Below the pieces are notes generated by a model. It had not been told where the DNA came from and ran no database searches. It was given only the letters and a program-made list of their open reading frames with translations. Shown in pieces: positions 1 to 8,520 of a stretch of 64,000 bases of DNA. The stretch is from Arthrobacter sp. SDTb3-6 (GTDB lineage: Bacteria > Actinomycetota > Actinomycetes > Actinomycetales > Micrococcaceae): the NCBI RefSeq assembly GCF_013376095.1, contig NZ_JAAMFN010000002.1, positions 124,001-188,000 on the forward strand, given 5' to 3'. The stretch's first letter is position 1; every line of letters starts with the position of its first letter. A program made the translations under genes and the position numbers.

Positions 1-406
1 ATGCGTGGAATGGAGTTGACGATCCGGATGTAGGGTCCCACCACGTCGGAGAGGTAGCGGTTTGACCCCAGGAGGATGCCGAGGATGACGCCGGCGAGCG
101 TGCCGACCACGAATCCGCCCAGCGCCTCCTGCACCGTGATCCAGAGGTTTTCCCAGATGGTGCCGAAGGCGGTGCCTTCCGTGAAGAGCCGGACCAGGCT
201 GTTCCAGACTTCCGTCGGCTGGCCGAAGAAGAACTTGTCCACGAGCCCGACGGCGGTGAACCACTGCCAGCCGCCGATGACGACGACGGCGAGCAGCGCC
301 CGGCCGACCCAGATCCAGGTCTTGCGCAGCGTCATGGCTCGGTGCGCGTCGGCCTTGAGTTGGGCCTCCTCCTCGTGGACCAGCGGTGCCTTGTGCGTTA
401 TCGATG

Positions 407-410
<4 letters not shown>
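1..410 (-). CDS. ABC transporter permease, SsuC/TauC type (partial)
   Basis: This is the N-terminal part of a membrane permease that runs off the left edge of the window. The translation begins MTSITHKAPLVHEEEAQLKA, followed by a hydrophobic segment (about residues 33-48) and by a region resembling the start of the permease domain of nitrate/sulfonate/taurine-type importers (EALGGFVVGTLAGVILG). Its ATG overlaps the TGA of the upstream ATPase gene (ATGA), so the two are translationally coupled and form one importer. The substrate cannot be read from the sequence; this family carries sulfonates, nitrate, hydroxymethylpyrimidine or riboflavin. A substrate-binding protein gene is expected beyond the window edge. 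Confidence 0.85.
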
Positions 411-1282
<872 letters not shown>

Positions 1283-1331
1283 TGTTTCCCTTCCTGGATT
1301 TGGTTCGCATGCGTGAGTCGGATCACATAAG

Positions 1332-1391
1332 CTAAGACGAGCTTAGAAAGTGACAGCCAGTGCCAAAAGACTTCAGTAAGTTGTGCAACTT
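1332..1391. promoter_or_regulatory. Divergent control region with two palindromes
   Basis: Between the ABC operon and the sensor kinase lie CTAAG-acgag-CTTAG (1332-1346) and AAGTTG-tg-CAACTT (1378-1391), followed by repeated TTGTGC/TTTGTGC/TTTCTGC words up to about 1430. These are candidate binding sites for the adjacent response regulator or for another repressor. Only the symmetry is seen directly; the function is inferred. Confidence 0.35.
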
Positions 1392-1493
1392 AACCGCAAA
1401 AATGCACGTTTTGTGCGTTTTCTGCAATGGGCATCCGCACCGGTCCGGGGGCCGGGTCCGGTGAGCCGAATTCCGCCGGCACGCGCCCGCCGG

Positions 1494-3116
1494 GTGCGGC
1501 ACCGGTCGATGACCCTGACCACGCAGATCCTGCTCAGCATGCTCTCCCTGCTGCTGCTCGCCGTGGTCCTGGGCGCGTTCCTGTTCACGGTTGTCAGCAA
1601 CCAGACGCTGGACCGGCAGTACCAGCTCCGTGCGCTGGGCATCGCCACCACCACGGCCGCGATGCCCGAGGTGCGCTCCGCATTGGAGGCCAAGGACCCC
1701 CACCACACCATCGCGGCCCTGGCCAGGGAGATTGTGGCCACGGCCAATCCCTCCTACGTGGTGGTCACCGACCGCAACGGGATCCGCTACTCCCACCCGA
1801 ACCCCGCCCTCATCGGCAAGAAGCTGGAGGAACCGGTGGCCGTCCTGGACGGGAAGACCCACCTTGGCTTTGACCCGGGCAGCCTGGGGCTGTCGGCCAA
1901 CGCCAAGGCCCCGATCTTCTCCGCGGACGGCGCCGTGATCGGCGAGGTCTCGGTGGGCATCCTGGACACCCGGGAACGGGACGAACAGGCGGCGAACATT
2001 TGGCTCATTGCCGGCTTTTCGGCGCTGGTGCTGCTCCTGAGCATCGCCGGGTCACTGCTGCTGTCCCGGCGCATCAAGCGCGTCACGTTCAACCTGGAAC
2101 CGTCGGAGATCGCCTTCCTGTTGCAGGAGCGGGAGGCGCTGCTTCACGGGATCCGGGAGGCCGTCATCGGACTTGACGACGACGGCCGGGTGACCGTCAT
2201 CAACGAGGAGGCGCGGCGGCTGCTGAAGGTGGAAGGGACCGCCCTGGGCATGCCGGTGGCGGAACTGGTTCCCGACGGCCGGCTGCGCCAGCTGCTCACC
2301 GGCAGGCTCGACGGCGTCGACCAGGTGGCGCTGACGGAGGACGCCCTGCTGGTGGTCAACCGCATGCCCGTTTCCATTGGCGGGCGGAGCATCGGCTCGG
2401 TGGTGACGCTGCGGGACCGCACCGAGATCGAGGGGCTGGTGCGGGACCTGCATTCCGTCCAGGGCCTGATGGAGGCGATGCGGGCCCTGGAGCATGAATA
2501 TGCCAACCGCCTGTACGTGGTGGACGGGCTGCTGGAGCTTGGCGATGTGGCCCAGGCCCGCACGTACGTCTCGCAAATCTCGGAGTCCTCGCGTTCCCTG
2601 GGCGAGGGGCTGCGTTCGCGGATTGCCCCGCCGGAACTGGCTGCGCTGCTGCTGGCCAAGATCACGGTCGCGGCCGAACAGGACGTGCAGATCAAGGTCA
2701 CGGCCGAGTCCCGGCTGGAACGGCCCCTGGTGGACGCAGCCGAACTGCTCACCGTGGTGGGCAACCTCCTGGACAATGCCGTGGACGCCCTGGCCGGGTC
2801 TCCCCGGCCCCGCACTGTGACGGTCCAGCTGGACGACGCGGACGGGGTGTTCATCGCCGTCCGGGACAACGGCCCCGGCGTGCCGGCGGACAGGATCGAC
2901 GCCGTGGTGGTTGACGGGTACTCCACGAAGGACACCCGGCCCGGGATGCGCCGCGGGATCGGCCTGGCCCTGGTGCGCCGGATCGTGCACCGGGCAGGGG
3001 GCACCCTCGACGTTTTCCCGGGTCCGGGAGGTAACTTTGAGGTGTGGCTGCCGGCGCAGGCAGACGTGGCGGGCACGTCGGGCACGGCAGGCACGGAAGC
3101 GAGGGACACGCAGTGA
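1494..3116 (+). CDS. Sensor histidine kinase, CitA/DcuS family
   Basis: This is a membrane sensor kinase of the family that detects di/tricarboxylates or similar small molecules. Order: TM1 (LLSMLSLLLLAVVLGAF), an extracytoplasmic sensor domain of about 130 residues, TM2 (WLIAGFSALVLLLSIAGSLL), a PAS-like domain, then a Spo0B-type dimerisation helix with the phospho-accepting His in ALEHEYANRLYVVDGLLELG (about residue 334). The HATPase domain shows N-box LLDNAVDAL, G1 DNGPGV and G2 GIGLALVRRI. The start is uncertain. Frame-open GTG (1383), GTG (1494) and ATG (1509) exist, none with a good ribosome site; 1383 lies inside a palindrome, so a start near 1494-1509 is preferred. The stop overlaps the regulator's GTG. 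Confidence 0.88.
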   Translation: MRHRSMTLTTQILLSMLSLLLLAVVLGAFLFTVVSNQTLDRQYQLRALGIATTTAAMPEVRSALEAKDPHHTIAALAREIVATANPSYVVVTDRNGIRYSHPNPALIGKKLEEPVAVLDGKTHLGFDPGSLGLSANAKAPIFSADGAVIGEVSVGILDTRERDEQAANIWLIAGFSALVLLLSIAGSLLLSRRIKRVTFNLEPSEIAFLLQEREALLHGIREAVIGLDDDGRVTVINEEARRLLKVEGTALGMPVAELVPDGRLRQLLTGRLDGVDQVALTEDALLVVNRMPVSIGGRSIGSVVTLRDRTEIEGLVRDLHSVQGLMEAMRALEHEYANRLYVVDGLLELGDVAQARTYVSQISESSRSLGEGLRSRIAPPELAALLLAKITVAAEQDVQIKVTAESRLERPLVDAAELLTVVGNLLDNAVDALAGSPRPRTVTVQLDDADGVFIAVRDNGPGVPADRIDAVVVDGYSTKDTRPGMRRGIGLALVRRIVHRAGGTLDVFPGPGGNFEVWLPAQADVAGTSGTAGTEARDTQ

Positions 3117-3781
3117 TCAGGACGTTGGTGGTTGACGACGACTTCAGGGTGGCCCGCATCCATGCCGCCCGGGTGGCCCGGGTCGACGGCTTTGAATGCG
3201 TCGGCGAGGTGTACAGCGCCGCGTCCGCGCGGGAGGCCATTGCCCGGCTGTCCCCGGACCTGCTGCTGCTGGACGTGCACCTGCCGGACGAGGACGGGCT
3301 CTCGCTGCTGCGGTCGCTGCAGGCCGCCGGAACCGAGGTTGACTGCATCATCATCACCGCCGCCCGGGACCTGGCCACGGTGCGCTCGGCCATGAGCAGC
3401 GGCGCCGTCTATTACCTGGTCAAGCCCTTCAGCTTTGAGCAGCTGCGCACCCAGCTGGAGGCCTACCACCGCTGGCGGCAGGAACTTGACTCGGCGCCGT
3501 CGGCCAGCCAGGCCGTGGTGGACAGCCTGTACAACACCCGCTCCGCTGCCGTGCGTGCCGCGGCCCCCGCGCCCCGCCTGCAACCGACCATGCAGAAGGT
3601 GCTCGACGCCGTCAGGACCGCCGGCGGGCCCGTCGGCGCCGCGGAAATCGCCGACACCCTCGGCGTCAGCCGGCCCACGGCCCAGCGCTACCTCGGGGCG
3701 TTGGAGCGCAAGGGCCTGGTGGTCCTTGACCTCAGCTACGGGACCACGGGCCGCCCGCTGAACTCCTACACGATCGCCTAG
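3113..3781 (+). CDS. Response regulator, CitB/DcuR family
   Basis: This 222-residue DNA-binding regulator pairs with the kinase immediately upstream. Its GTG start overlaps the kinase stop (GTGA), with GAGGGA upstream. The receiver domain has the acidic pocket DDD (8-10), phospho-acceptor Asp54 in LLLLDVHLPDEDG, and the conserved Lys in LVKPF (about 104). The C-terminal helix-turn-helix (GAAEIADTLGVSRPTAQRYL) is of the CitB/DcuR sort. Likely targets are the divergent ABC importer and its own operon. The gene ends 9 bp from a convergent kinase gene, so there is no room for a separate terminator. Confidence 0.9.
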   Translation: MIRTLVVDDDFRVARIHAARVARVDGFECVGEVYSAASAREAIARLSPDLLLLDVHLPDEDGLSLLRSLQAAGTEVDCIIITAARDLATVRSAMSSGAVYYLVKPFSFEQLRTQLEAYHRWRQELDSAPSASQAVVDSLYNTRSAAVRAAAPAPRLQPTMQKVLDAVRTAGGPVGAAEIADTLGVSRPTAQRYLGALERKGLVVLDLSYGTTGRPLNSYTIA

Positions 3782-3790
3782 CGCACAGGC

Positions 3791-4747
3791 CTAGCGGTCC
3801 GTCGCGCCGCTTTCCGTCGCGTCCAGGAGCCCCAGCTCGTGCCGTTGCGGCAGCCCCTCCCAGTCACCGGCGGTGCTCACGGCGAAGGCGCCCATCAAGG
3901 CCCCACGCCGCAGCCGCGCGGCAACATCACCGCCCTCAAGCAGCCCCGAGAGGTAGCCGGCCGAGAACGCGTCCCCGGCACCCACGGTGTCCACCGCATC
4001 CACGGCGACGGCCCCGGCACGGCTGGTCCCGGCCGCCGTGTACGCCTCGGCGCCCCGGGCACCCAGCTTGACGACGACGTCGCGCACGCCGAGCCCGAGC
4101 AGCTCCGCGGCCGTGCCGGCAACACCGTCCGTGGCGCGCCGCGGGACCAGCAGGTCCAGTTCGTCGTCCGAGGCGATGACGACGGCGGCATGCCGGGCCA
4201 CCGGGGCAAGGGCCGCCCGGGCTTCCTCCCGGGACCACAGCTTGCCGCGGTAGTTCACGTCCAGAGACACCACAATGCCGCGCGCGGCGGCTGTTTCGGC
4301 GGCGAAGGCAAAGGCGTCCAGGGCCTTGGCCGAGAGCGCCGGCGTAATCCCGGTCAGGTGCAGGATCCGCGCCCCGTCCTCGAGCGGGCCTTCAACGTCC
4401 GCCCGGCTGAGGCCGGAGCCGGCCGAGCCGGAGCGGTAGTACCAGGCCCTGTTGACGTCGGCGGTGCGCCGCTCCAGGAACATCACGCCTGTGGGCCGTA
4501 CGGGGTCGCGGCCCACTGCCAGGTCCACGCCCTCGGCGCGCAGCGCCCGTTCAACGAAGTCGCCGTGCGGGTCGCAGCCCAGGCGGCCGGCCCACCGCAC
4601 CGGGTGGCCCAGGCGGGCCAGGCCCACGGCCACGTTCGACTCCGCGCCGGCCGCGTGCATGGCCAGGGAGCCGCCCTGGGCCAGCGGGCCTGCCGAGCGC
4701 AGGGACACCATGGTCTCGCCGAAGGTCAACACGTCCACGGAAACCAT
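3791..4747 (-). CDS. kdgK: 2-dehydro-3-deoxygalactonate/gluconate kinase, PfkB family
   Basis: This 318-residue ribokinase-family enzyme phosphorylates 2-keto-3-deoxy sugar acid at C6. The N-terminus VLTFGETMVSLRS and the substrate-binding segment GAESNVAVGLARLG are typical of KDG kinases. The C-terminal PfkB signature DTVGAGDAFSAGYL contains the catalytic Asp. The start ATG at 4747 follows the aldolase stop by 7 bp; an upstream in-frame extension lacks family similarity. It is the last gene of the galactonate operon and supplies the middle step between dehydratase and aldolase. E. coli uses an unrelated kinase (DgoK) here, so this is a functional substitute inferred from context. Confidence 0.88.
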   Translation of the reverse strand: MVSVDVLTFGETMVSLRSAGPLAQGGSLAMHAAGAESNVAVGLARLGHPVRWAGRLGCDPHGDFVERALRAEGVDLAVGRDPVRPTGVMFLERRTADVNRAWYYRSGSAGSGLSRADVEGPLEDGARILHLTGITPALSAKALDAFAFAAETAAARGIVVSLDVNYRGKLWSREEARAALAPVARHAAVVIASDDELDLLVPRRATDGVAGTAAELLGLGVRDVVVKLGARGAEAYTAAGTSRAGAVAVDAVDTVGAGDAFSAGYLSGLLEGGDVAARLRRGALMGAFAVSTAGDWEGLPQRHELGLLDATESGATDR

Positions 4748-4754
4748 CCCGCGC

Positions 4755-5411
4755 TCAGCCCTGCCGGCGGGAATGGTCCGCCGCCGTGCGCAGGTAATCG
4801 CGGGCACGGGACCGCATCGCTGCCAGGTCCCCTCCGGCCGAGGCCGCGTCGCCCACCAGCGGGCTGCCGGGCCCGACGGCGGCGGCCCCGGCATCCCAGT
4901 AGTCGGCGGCGTCTGCCGCGCCCACCCCGCCGACCGCCACCAACGGGACGGCCGGGAACGGATCCAGCAGCGCCTTGAGGTAGCGCGGCCCGCCGATGAA
5001 TGCCGGGAAGAGCTTGACCAGGGTGGCGCCGCGGTTCATGCCCTCGAGCACCTCGGTCGGTGTCAGGGCGCCCGCCAGGACCGGCAGGCCGCGCCCTGCC
5101 GCCACACGGATGGACTCCGCGAGGGCAGGGGTGACAATGAACTGGGCCCCTGCCGCTTCGACCTCCCTGACGTCGGCGGCGGTCAGCACCGTGCCCGCCC
5201 CCACCAGCGCACCAGGGGGCGCCGCGGCACGGACGGCCGCAATGGCACCGGGCGCGTCCGGCGTCGTCAGGGCCACCTCAACGTAGCGGAACCCCTCCTC
5301 CATCAGTGCCAGGGCGGCGGCCGCCGCGGCCGTGCTGCTGGTGCCGCGCACAATGGCGATGAGCTTGGCGGCCCGCACCCCGGCCAGGAACTCCTCCGGT
5401 GCCTGGTTCAT
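4755..5411 (-). CDS. dgoA: 2-dehydro-3-deoxy-6-phosphogalactonate aldolase
   Basis: This 218-residue class I KDPG/KDPGal aldolase cleaves 2-keto-3-deoxy-6-phosphogalactonate to pyruvate and glyceraldehyde-3-phosphate. Seen motifs are IAIVRG near the N-terminus, YVEVALTTPDA (catalytic Glu), GAGTVLT, FIVTPA, and the Schiff-base lysine in ATLVKLFPA. The galactonate specificity is assigned from the neighbouring galactonate dehydratase; the fold alone would also fit Eda. The start is the ATG at 5411, next to the end of dgoD (7 bp gap). Longer in-frame extension overlaps dgoD and is not family-like. Confidence 0.88.
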   Translation of the reverse strand: MNQAPEEFLAGVRAAKLIAIVRGTSSTAAAAAALALMEEGFRYVEVALTTPDAPGAIAAVRAAAPPGALVGAGTVLTAADVREVEAAGAQFIVTPALAESIRVAAGRGLPVLAGALTPTEVLEGMNRGATLVKLFPAFIGGPRYLKALLDPFPAVPLVAVGGVGAADAADYWDAGAAAVGPGSPLVGDAASAGGDLAAMRSRARDYLRTAADHSRRQG

Positions 5412-5418
5412 GGCAGCC

Positions 5419-6567
5419 TCACCATTCCGCAAAGGAGCCGTCGGCGTGCCGCCACACGGGGCCGCGCCAGGCATGCCCGCGCTTGTCGGCCTCGCGCACG
5501 GCACGCTCGTCAATGTCGATGCCCAGGCCCGGGCCCGGCAGCCGCTCGAAGTGCCCGTCCACAAATTTCAGCGGGCCCTTGTCCAGCACATAGTCCAGCA
5601 CCTCGGCCCCCTGGTTGTAGTGGATGCCGATGCTTTGCTCCTGGATCAGGTAGTTCGGGGTTGCGAACCCCACCTGCAGGCAGGCGGCGAGCGCCAGCGG
5701 ACCGAGGGGGCAGTGCGGGGCCAGCTGGACATCGTAGACCTCGGCCAGGGCGGCGATCTTGCGCACCTCTGTGATGCCGCCGGCATGGGAAAGGTCCGGC
5801 TGCGCCACGGCAATGCCTGCCTGCAGCGCCGGCAGGAACTCCTGCCTGCAGTACAGCCGCTCCCCCGTGGAGACGGGCGTGGTGGTGGACCGGGTGAATT
5901 CACGCAGCAGGTGCGTGTTTTCCGGGACCACCGGTTCCTCGAGGAAAAACGGCCGGTACGGTTCCAGCAGCGGGGCCACACGGCGCGCATTGGCGAGCGT
6001 GAACCGGCCGTGGAAGTCGACGGCCACGTCGCGGTGCTCGCCGAGGACCTCGCGGGCGGCCGCCACGCGGCGCACCACGCCGTCGATCTCCGCGACGGAC
6101 GCCACGGGGGGCATTCGCCCGCTGGCGTTCATCTTCACCGCCGTCAGCCCCACGTCCAGCTGGGCCTGGATGGACTCGGCCACCTCCCCCGGCTCGTCGC
6201 CGCCCACCCAGCCGTAGGCCCGGATGCGGTCGCGGACGGGCCCTCCGAGGAGTTGGTGGACAGGGGCGTTGAAGTGCTTGCCGGCTATGTCCCAGAGCGC
6301 CTGGTCCAGGCCGGACACTGCGCTGGCGAGGATGGGGCCGCCCCGGTAGAACGAGCCCTTGGTCATGACCTGCCAGTGGTCCTCAATGCGCAGCGCGTCG
6401 GCGCCGATGAGGACTTCGGAGAGTTGTTCGACGGCGGTGCGCACCGTTTCGCTCCGGCCCTCACAGGTGGCCTCCCCCCACCCCACAATCCCGCCGGCCG
6501 TCTCGATGCGCACAAACAGCCAGCGTGGCGGGACCAGGAAGGTTTCAACCTTGACAATACGGGTCAT
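5419..6567 (-). CDS. dgoD: D-galactonate dehydratase (enolase superfamily)
   Basis: This 382-residue member of the mandelate-racemase subgroup of the enolase superfamily dehydrates D-galactonate to 2-keto-3-deoxygalactonate. Its length matches E. coli DgoD. The active-site set is present: Asp and His in VDFHGR, Glu in FFLEEPV, Glu in TGERLYCR, the His in APHCPLGP, and Glu in IQEQS. It begins the catabolic part of the operon, 10 bp after the permease gene, and is followed closely by aldolase and kinase. Together they give a complete route from galactonate to pyruvate plus glyceraldehyde-3-phosphate. Confidence 0.93.
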   Translation of the reverse strand: MTRIVKVETFLVPPRWLFVRIETAGGIVGWGEATCEGRSETVRTAVEQLSEVLIGADALRIEDHWQVMTKGSFYRGGPILASAVSGLDQALWDIAGKHFNAPVHQLLGGPVRDRIRAYGWVGGDEPGEVAESIQAQLDVGLTAVKMNASGRMPPVASVAEIDGVVRRVAAAREVLGEHRDVAVDFHGRFTLANARRVAPLLEPYRPFFLEEPVVPENTHLLREFTRSTTTPVSTGERLYCRQEFLPALQAGIAVAQPDLSHAGGITEVRKIAALAEVYDVQLAPHCPLGPLALAACLQVGFATPNYLIQEQSIGIHYNQGAEVLDYVLDKGPLKFVDGHFERLPGPGLGIDIDERAVREADKRGHAWRGPVWRHADGSFAEW

Positions 6568-6577
6568 GACGGTGCGC

Positions 6578-7468
6578 CTATCCCTTGGTTGCGCCGGCAG
6601 TCATGCCGGAGACGATGTATTTTTGCGTGAACAGGGCAATGACCATGATGGGAACGGTGACCACGGTTGCCGCTGCCATGAGCCCGCCCCAGTCGATGCT
6701 GGCGTAGGAGACGAAGTCAAAAATGGCCACGGGCAGCGTCTTGGTGTCGGCGCCGGAGAGCACCAGGGCGAACATGAAGTTGTTCCAGGAAAAGATGAAC
6801 GCCAGGATGCCTGCCGTGGCCATCCCGCCCGCGGAAAGCGGCAGCGTGATTTTCCGGAAGGCGCCGATGGGGGTCAGCCCGTCAACCTGCGCGGATTCCT
6901 CAAGCTCCAGCGGCATGGAATCGAAGTAGCTCATCATGATGTACACAATCAGCGGCAGCGCCACAAACATGTGGCTGAGGATCAGGACGGTGAAGCCGCC
7001 CACCATGTGCATGTTGGAGAACACGTAGTACCACGGCACCAGCAGGGAAATGCCGGGGATGACGCGGGCCATCAACACCACGAGGGCGGAACGGTGCATC
7101 GTGAACCGGCTCATGGCATAGGCGGCGGGGACACCCAGCACCAGGGACAGCACGGTGGAGACAAACGCCACCCAGAAGCTGTTGAAGATGTACACGAAGT
7201 AGTTGTTGCGGGTGATGACGTTGACGTAGTTCTCCAACGTGGGGGTGAAGATGATCGTCTTGGTGGCGTCGTAAATGTCCACATTGGTTTTCAGCGACGA
7301 CGCGAAAAGCCAGGCCAGGGGTGCCAGCAGGGCCAGCACCACCACGGTGAGCGCAGCAAAGCGGAACCAGGTGTAGGCGCGCACGGACAGCGGCTTGCGG
7401 CGGGCCGGCACCGGGGCGTCCGACCGGGCCGCCCGGGCGGCCCCGGCGGGCAGAAGTGACGGGGTCAT
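6578..7468 (-). CDS. Carbohydrate ABC transporter permease, MalG type
   Basis: This 296-residue inner-membrane permease has about six hydrophobic segments and the EAA loop ELEESAQVDGLTPIGAFRKI that contacts the ATPase. Its start ATG (7468) overlaps the stop of the MalF-type permease (ATGA). Paired with that permease and the lipoprotein, it should import the operon's substrate, inferred to be galactonate or a related sugar acid. No ATPase is encoded in the operon. As is common in actinobacteria, a shared MsiK-like ATPase from elsewhere probably serves it. Confidence 0.9.
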   Translation of the reverse strand: MTPSLLPAGAARAARSDAPVPARRKPLSVRAYTWFRFAALTVVVLALLAPLAWLFASSLKTNVDIYDATKTIIFTPTLENYVNVITRNNYFVYIFNSFWVAFVSTVLSLVLGVPAAYAMSRFTMHRSALVVLMARVIPGISLLVPWYYVFSNMHMVGGFTVLILSHMFVALPLIVYIMMSYFDSMPLELEESAQVDGLTPIGAFRKITLPLSAGGMATAGILAFIFSWNNFMFALVLSGADTKTLPVAIFDFVSYASIDWGGLMAAATVVTVPIMVIALFTQKYIVSGMTAGATKG

Positions 7469-8403
7469 TGGCTTGCACCTTTCCTGCGGCGGGTCAGAAT
7501 CCACATGAACGCGATGATGATGAGGAAGAAGATGATGAGCACGGCCGAGGCAAGGCCGTATTCGTTGTAATCGAAGCTGAGCCCGTACGCGTACACATTC
7601 AGCGTCTCCACTTCATGGAAGGACCCCCCGCCCTTGCCCTTCGTGGCGTAGAGGATGTCAAAGGTCTTCAACGCGTCAATGCTGCGCAGCAGGATGGCGA
7701 CGATGACGGTGGGCATCATCAGCGGCAGGGTGATGTAAAAGAAGCGCTGCCAGGCGTTGGCCCCGTCAACGCGTGCGGCCTCGTCGGGTTCGTCGGACAG
7801 CGAGGTCAGCCCGGCCAGCAGGATCAGCACCACCATGGGCGTCCACTGCCAAATGTCCATGAAGATGGTGGTGGGCAGGGCCGTGTATTGCCCCGACAGC
7901 CACGGCTGCGGGGGGATGCCCACCCAGCCGAGCATCTGGTTGGCGAAGCCGATGTTGGGGTCAAAGATCAGCCGCCACATCATGCCGACGGCAACGGGCG
8001 TGGCCACGAGCGGCAGGAGAATGGCGACGCGGACCCACTTTTCGCCGCGGAACGGGCGCCACAGTAGCAGGGCGATGGCCATGCCCAGGACCATTTCGAC
8101 GGCGAGCGCGGTGAACGTGAAGTACGCCGTCCGCCCCACGGCGGGCCAGAAGCGGTCGGTGTCCGAGAGCACCGTCAGGTAGTTTTTCAGCCCGATGAAG
8201 TCAGACGGCGCGCGCACCGACCCGTGGGAGTCGGTCAGGCTCAGGTAGACGGTCCAGGCGAGCGGGAAAATGATCAGCAGGCCCACAAAGATCATGGCCG
8301 GTGAGGCAAACAGCCATTTTCTGTGCTGGTTGGCCCAGTCGGAGAACGATCGTGGCGGGGGTGCCGTCCGGCGTACGGCCGGGGTCTTTACGGAAACAGA
8401 CAT
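7465..8403 (-). CDS. Carbohydrate ABC transporter permease, MalF type
   Basis: This 312-residue permease partner has an N-terminal TM (WLFASPAMIFVGLLIIFPLA), several further hydrophobic helices and the EAA motif EPDEAARVDGANAWQRFFYI. It lies between the solute-binding lipoprotein gene, separated by a 117-bp spacer that carries a strong hairpin, and the MalG-type gene, which it overlaps by 4 bp. The spacing suggests that less permease than binding protein is made from the same transcript. Confidence 0.9.
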   Translation of the reverse strand: MSVSVKTPAVRRTAPPPRSFSDWANQHRKWLFASPAMIFVGLLIIFPLAWTVYLSLTDSHGSVRAPSDFIGLKNYLTVLSDTDRFWPAVGRTAYFTFTALAVEMVLGMAIALLLWRPFRGEKWVRVAILLPLVATPVAVGMMWRLIFDPNIGFANQMLGWVGIPPQPWLSGQYTALPTTIFMDIWQWTPMVVLILLAGLTSLSDEPDEAARVDGANAWQRFFYITLPLMMPTVIVAILLRSIDALKTFDILYATKGKGGGSFHEVETLNVYAYGLSFDYNEYGLASAVLIIFFLIIIAFMWILTRRRKGASQ

Positions 8404-8474
8404 GGTTCACCTAGGGAATCGAAAGGGGGCATTCTTCGCGCCGGAGCTGCACGCGGCCGGCGCGGCCGGGGACC

Positions 8475-8510
8475 GGGCGGCCGGGACGGCCGCTGCCGTC
8501 CCTGCCGCCC
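8475..8510 (-). terminator. Intercistronic hairpin between binding protein and permeases
   Basis: Perfect 8-bp arms (8483-8490 with 8495-8502) close a CGCT loop and are extended by 7-bp arms (8475-8481 with 8504-8510) after one mismatch. There is no T-run, so full termination is unlikely. A partial attenuator or a 3'-end stabiliser of the binding-protein mRNA fits better. Confidence 0.55.
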
Positions 8511-8520
8511 GGAAGGGGCA

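Noticed and set aside
3777-3791. A short GCCT/AGGC hairpin between the convergent regulator and kinase genes.
   Set aside because: A 4-bp stem is too weak to support a terminator call.
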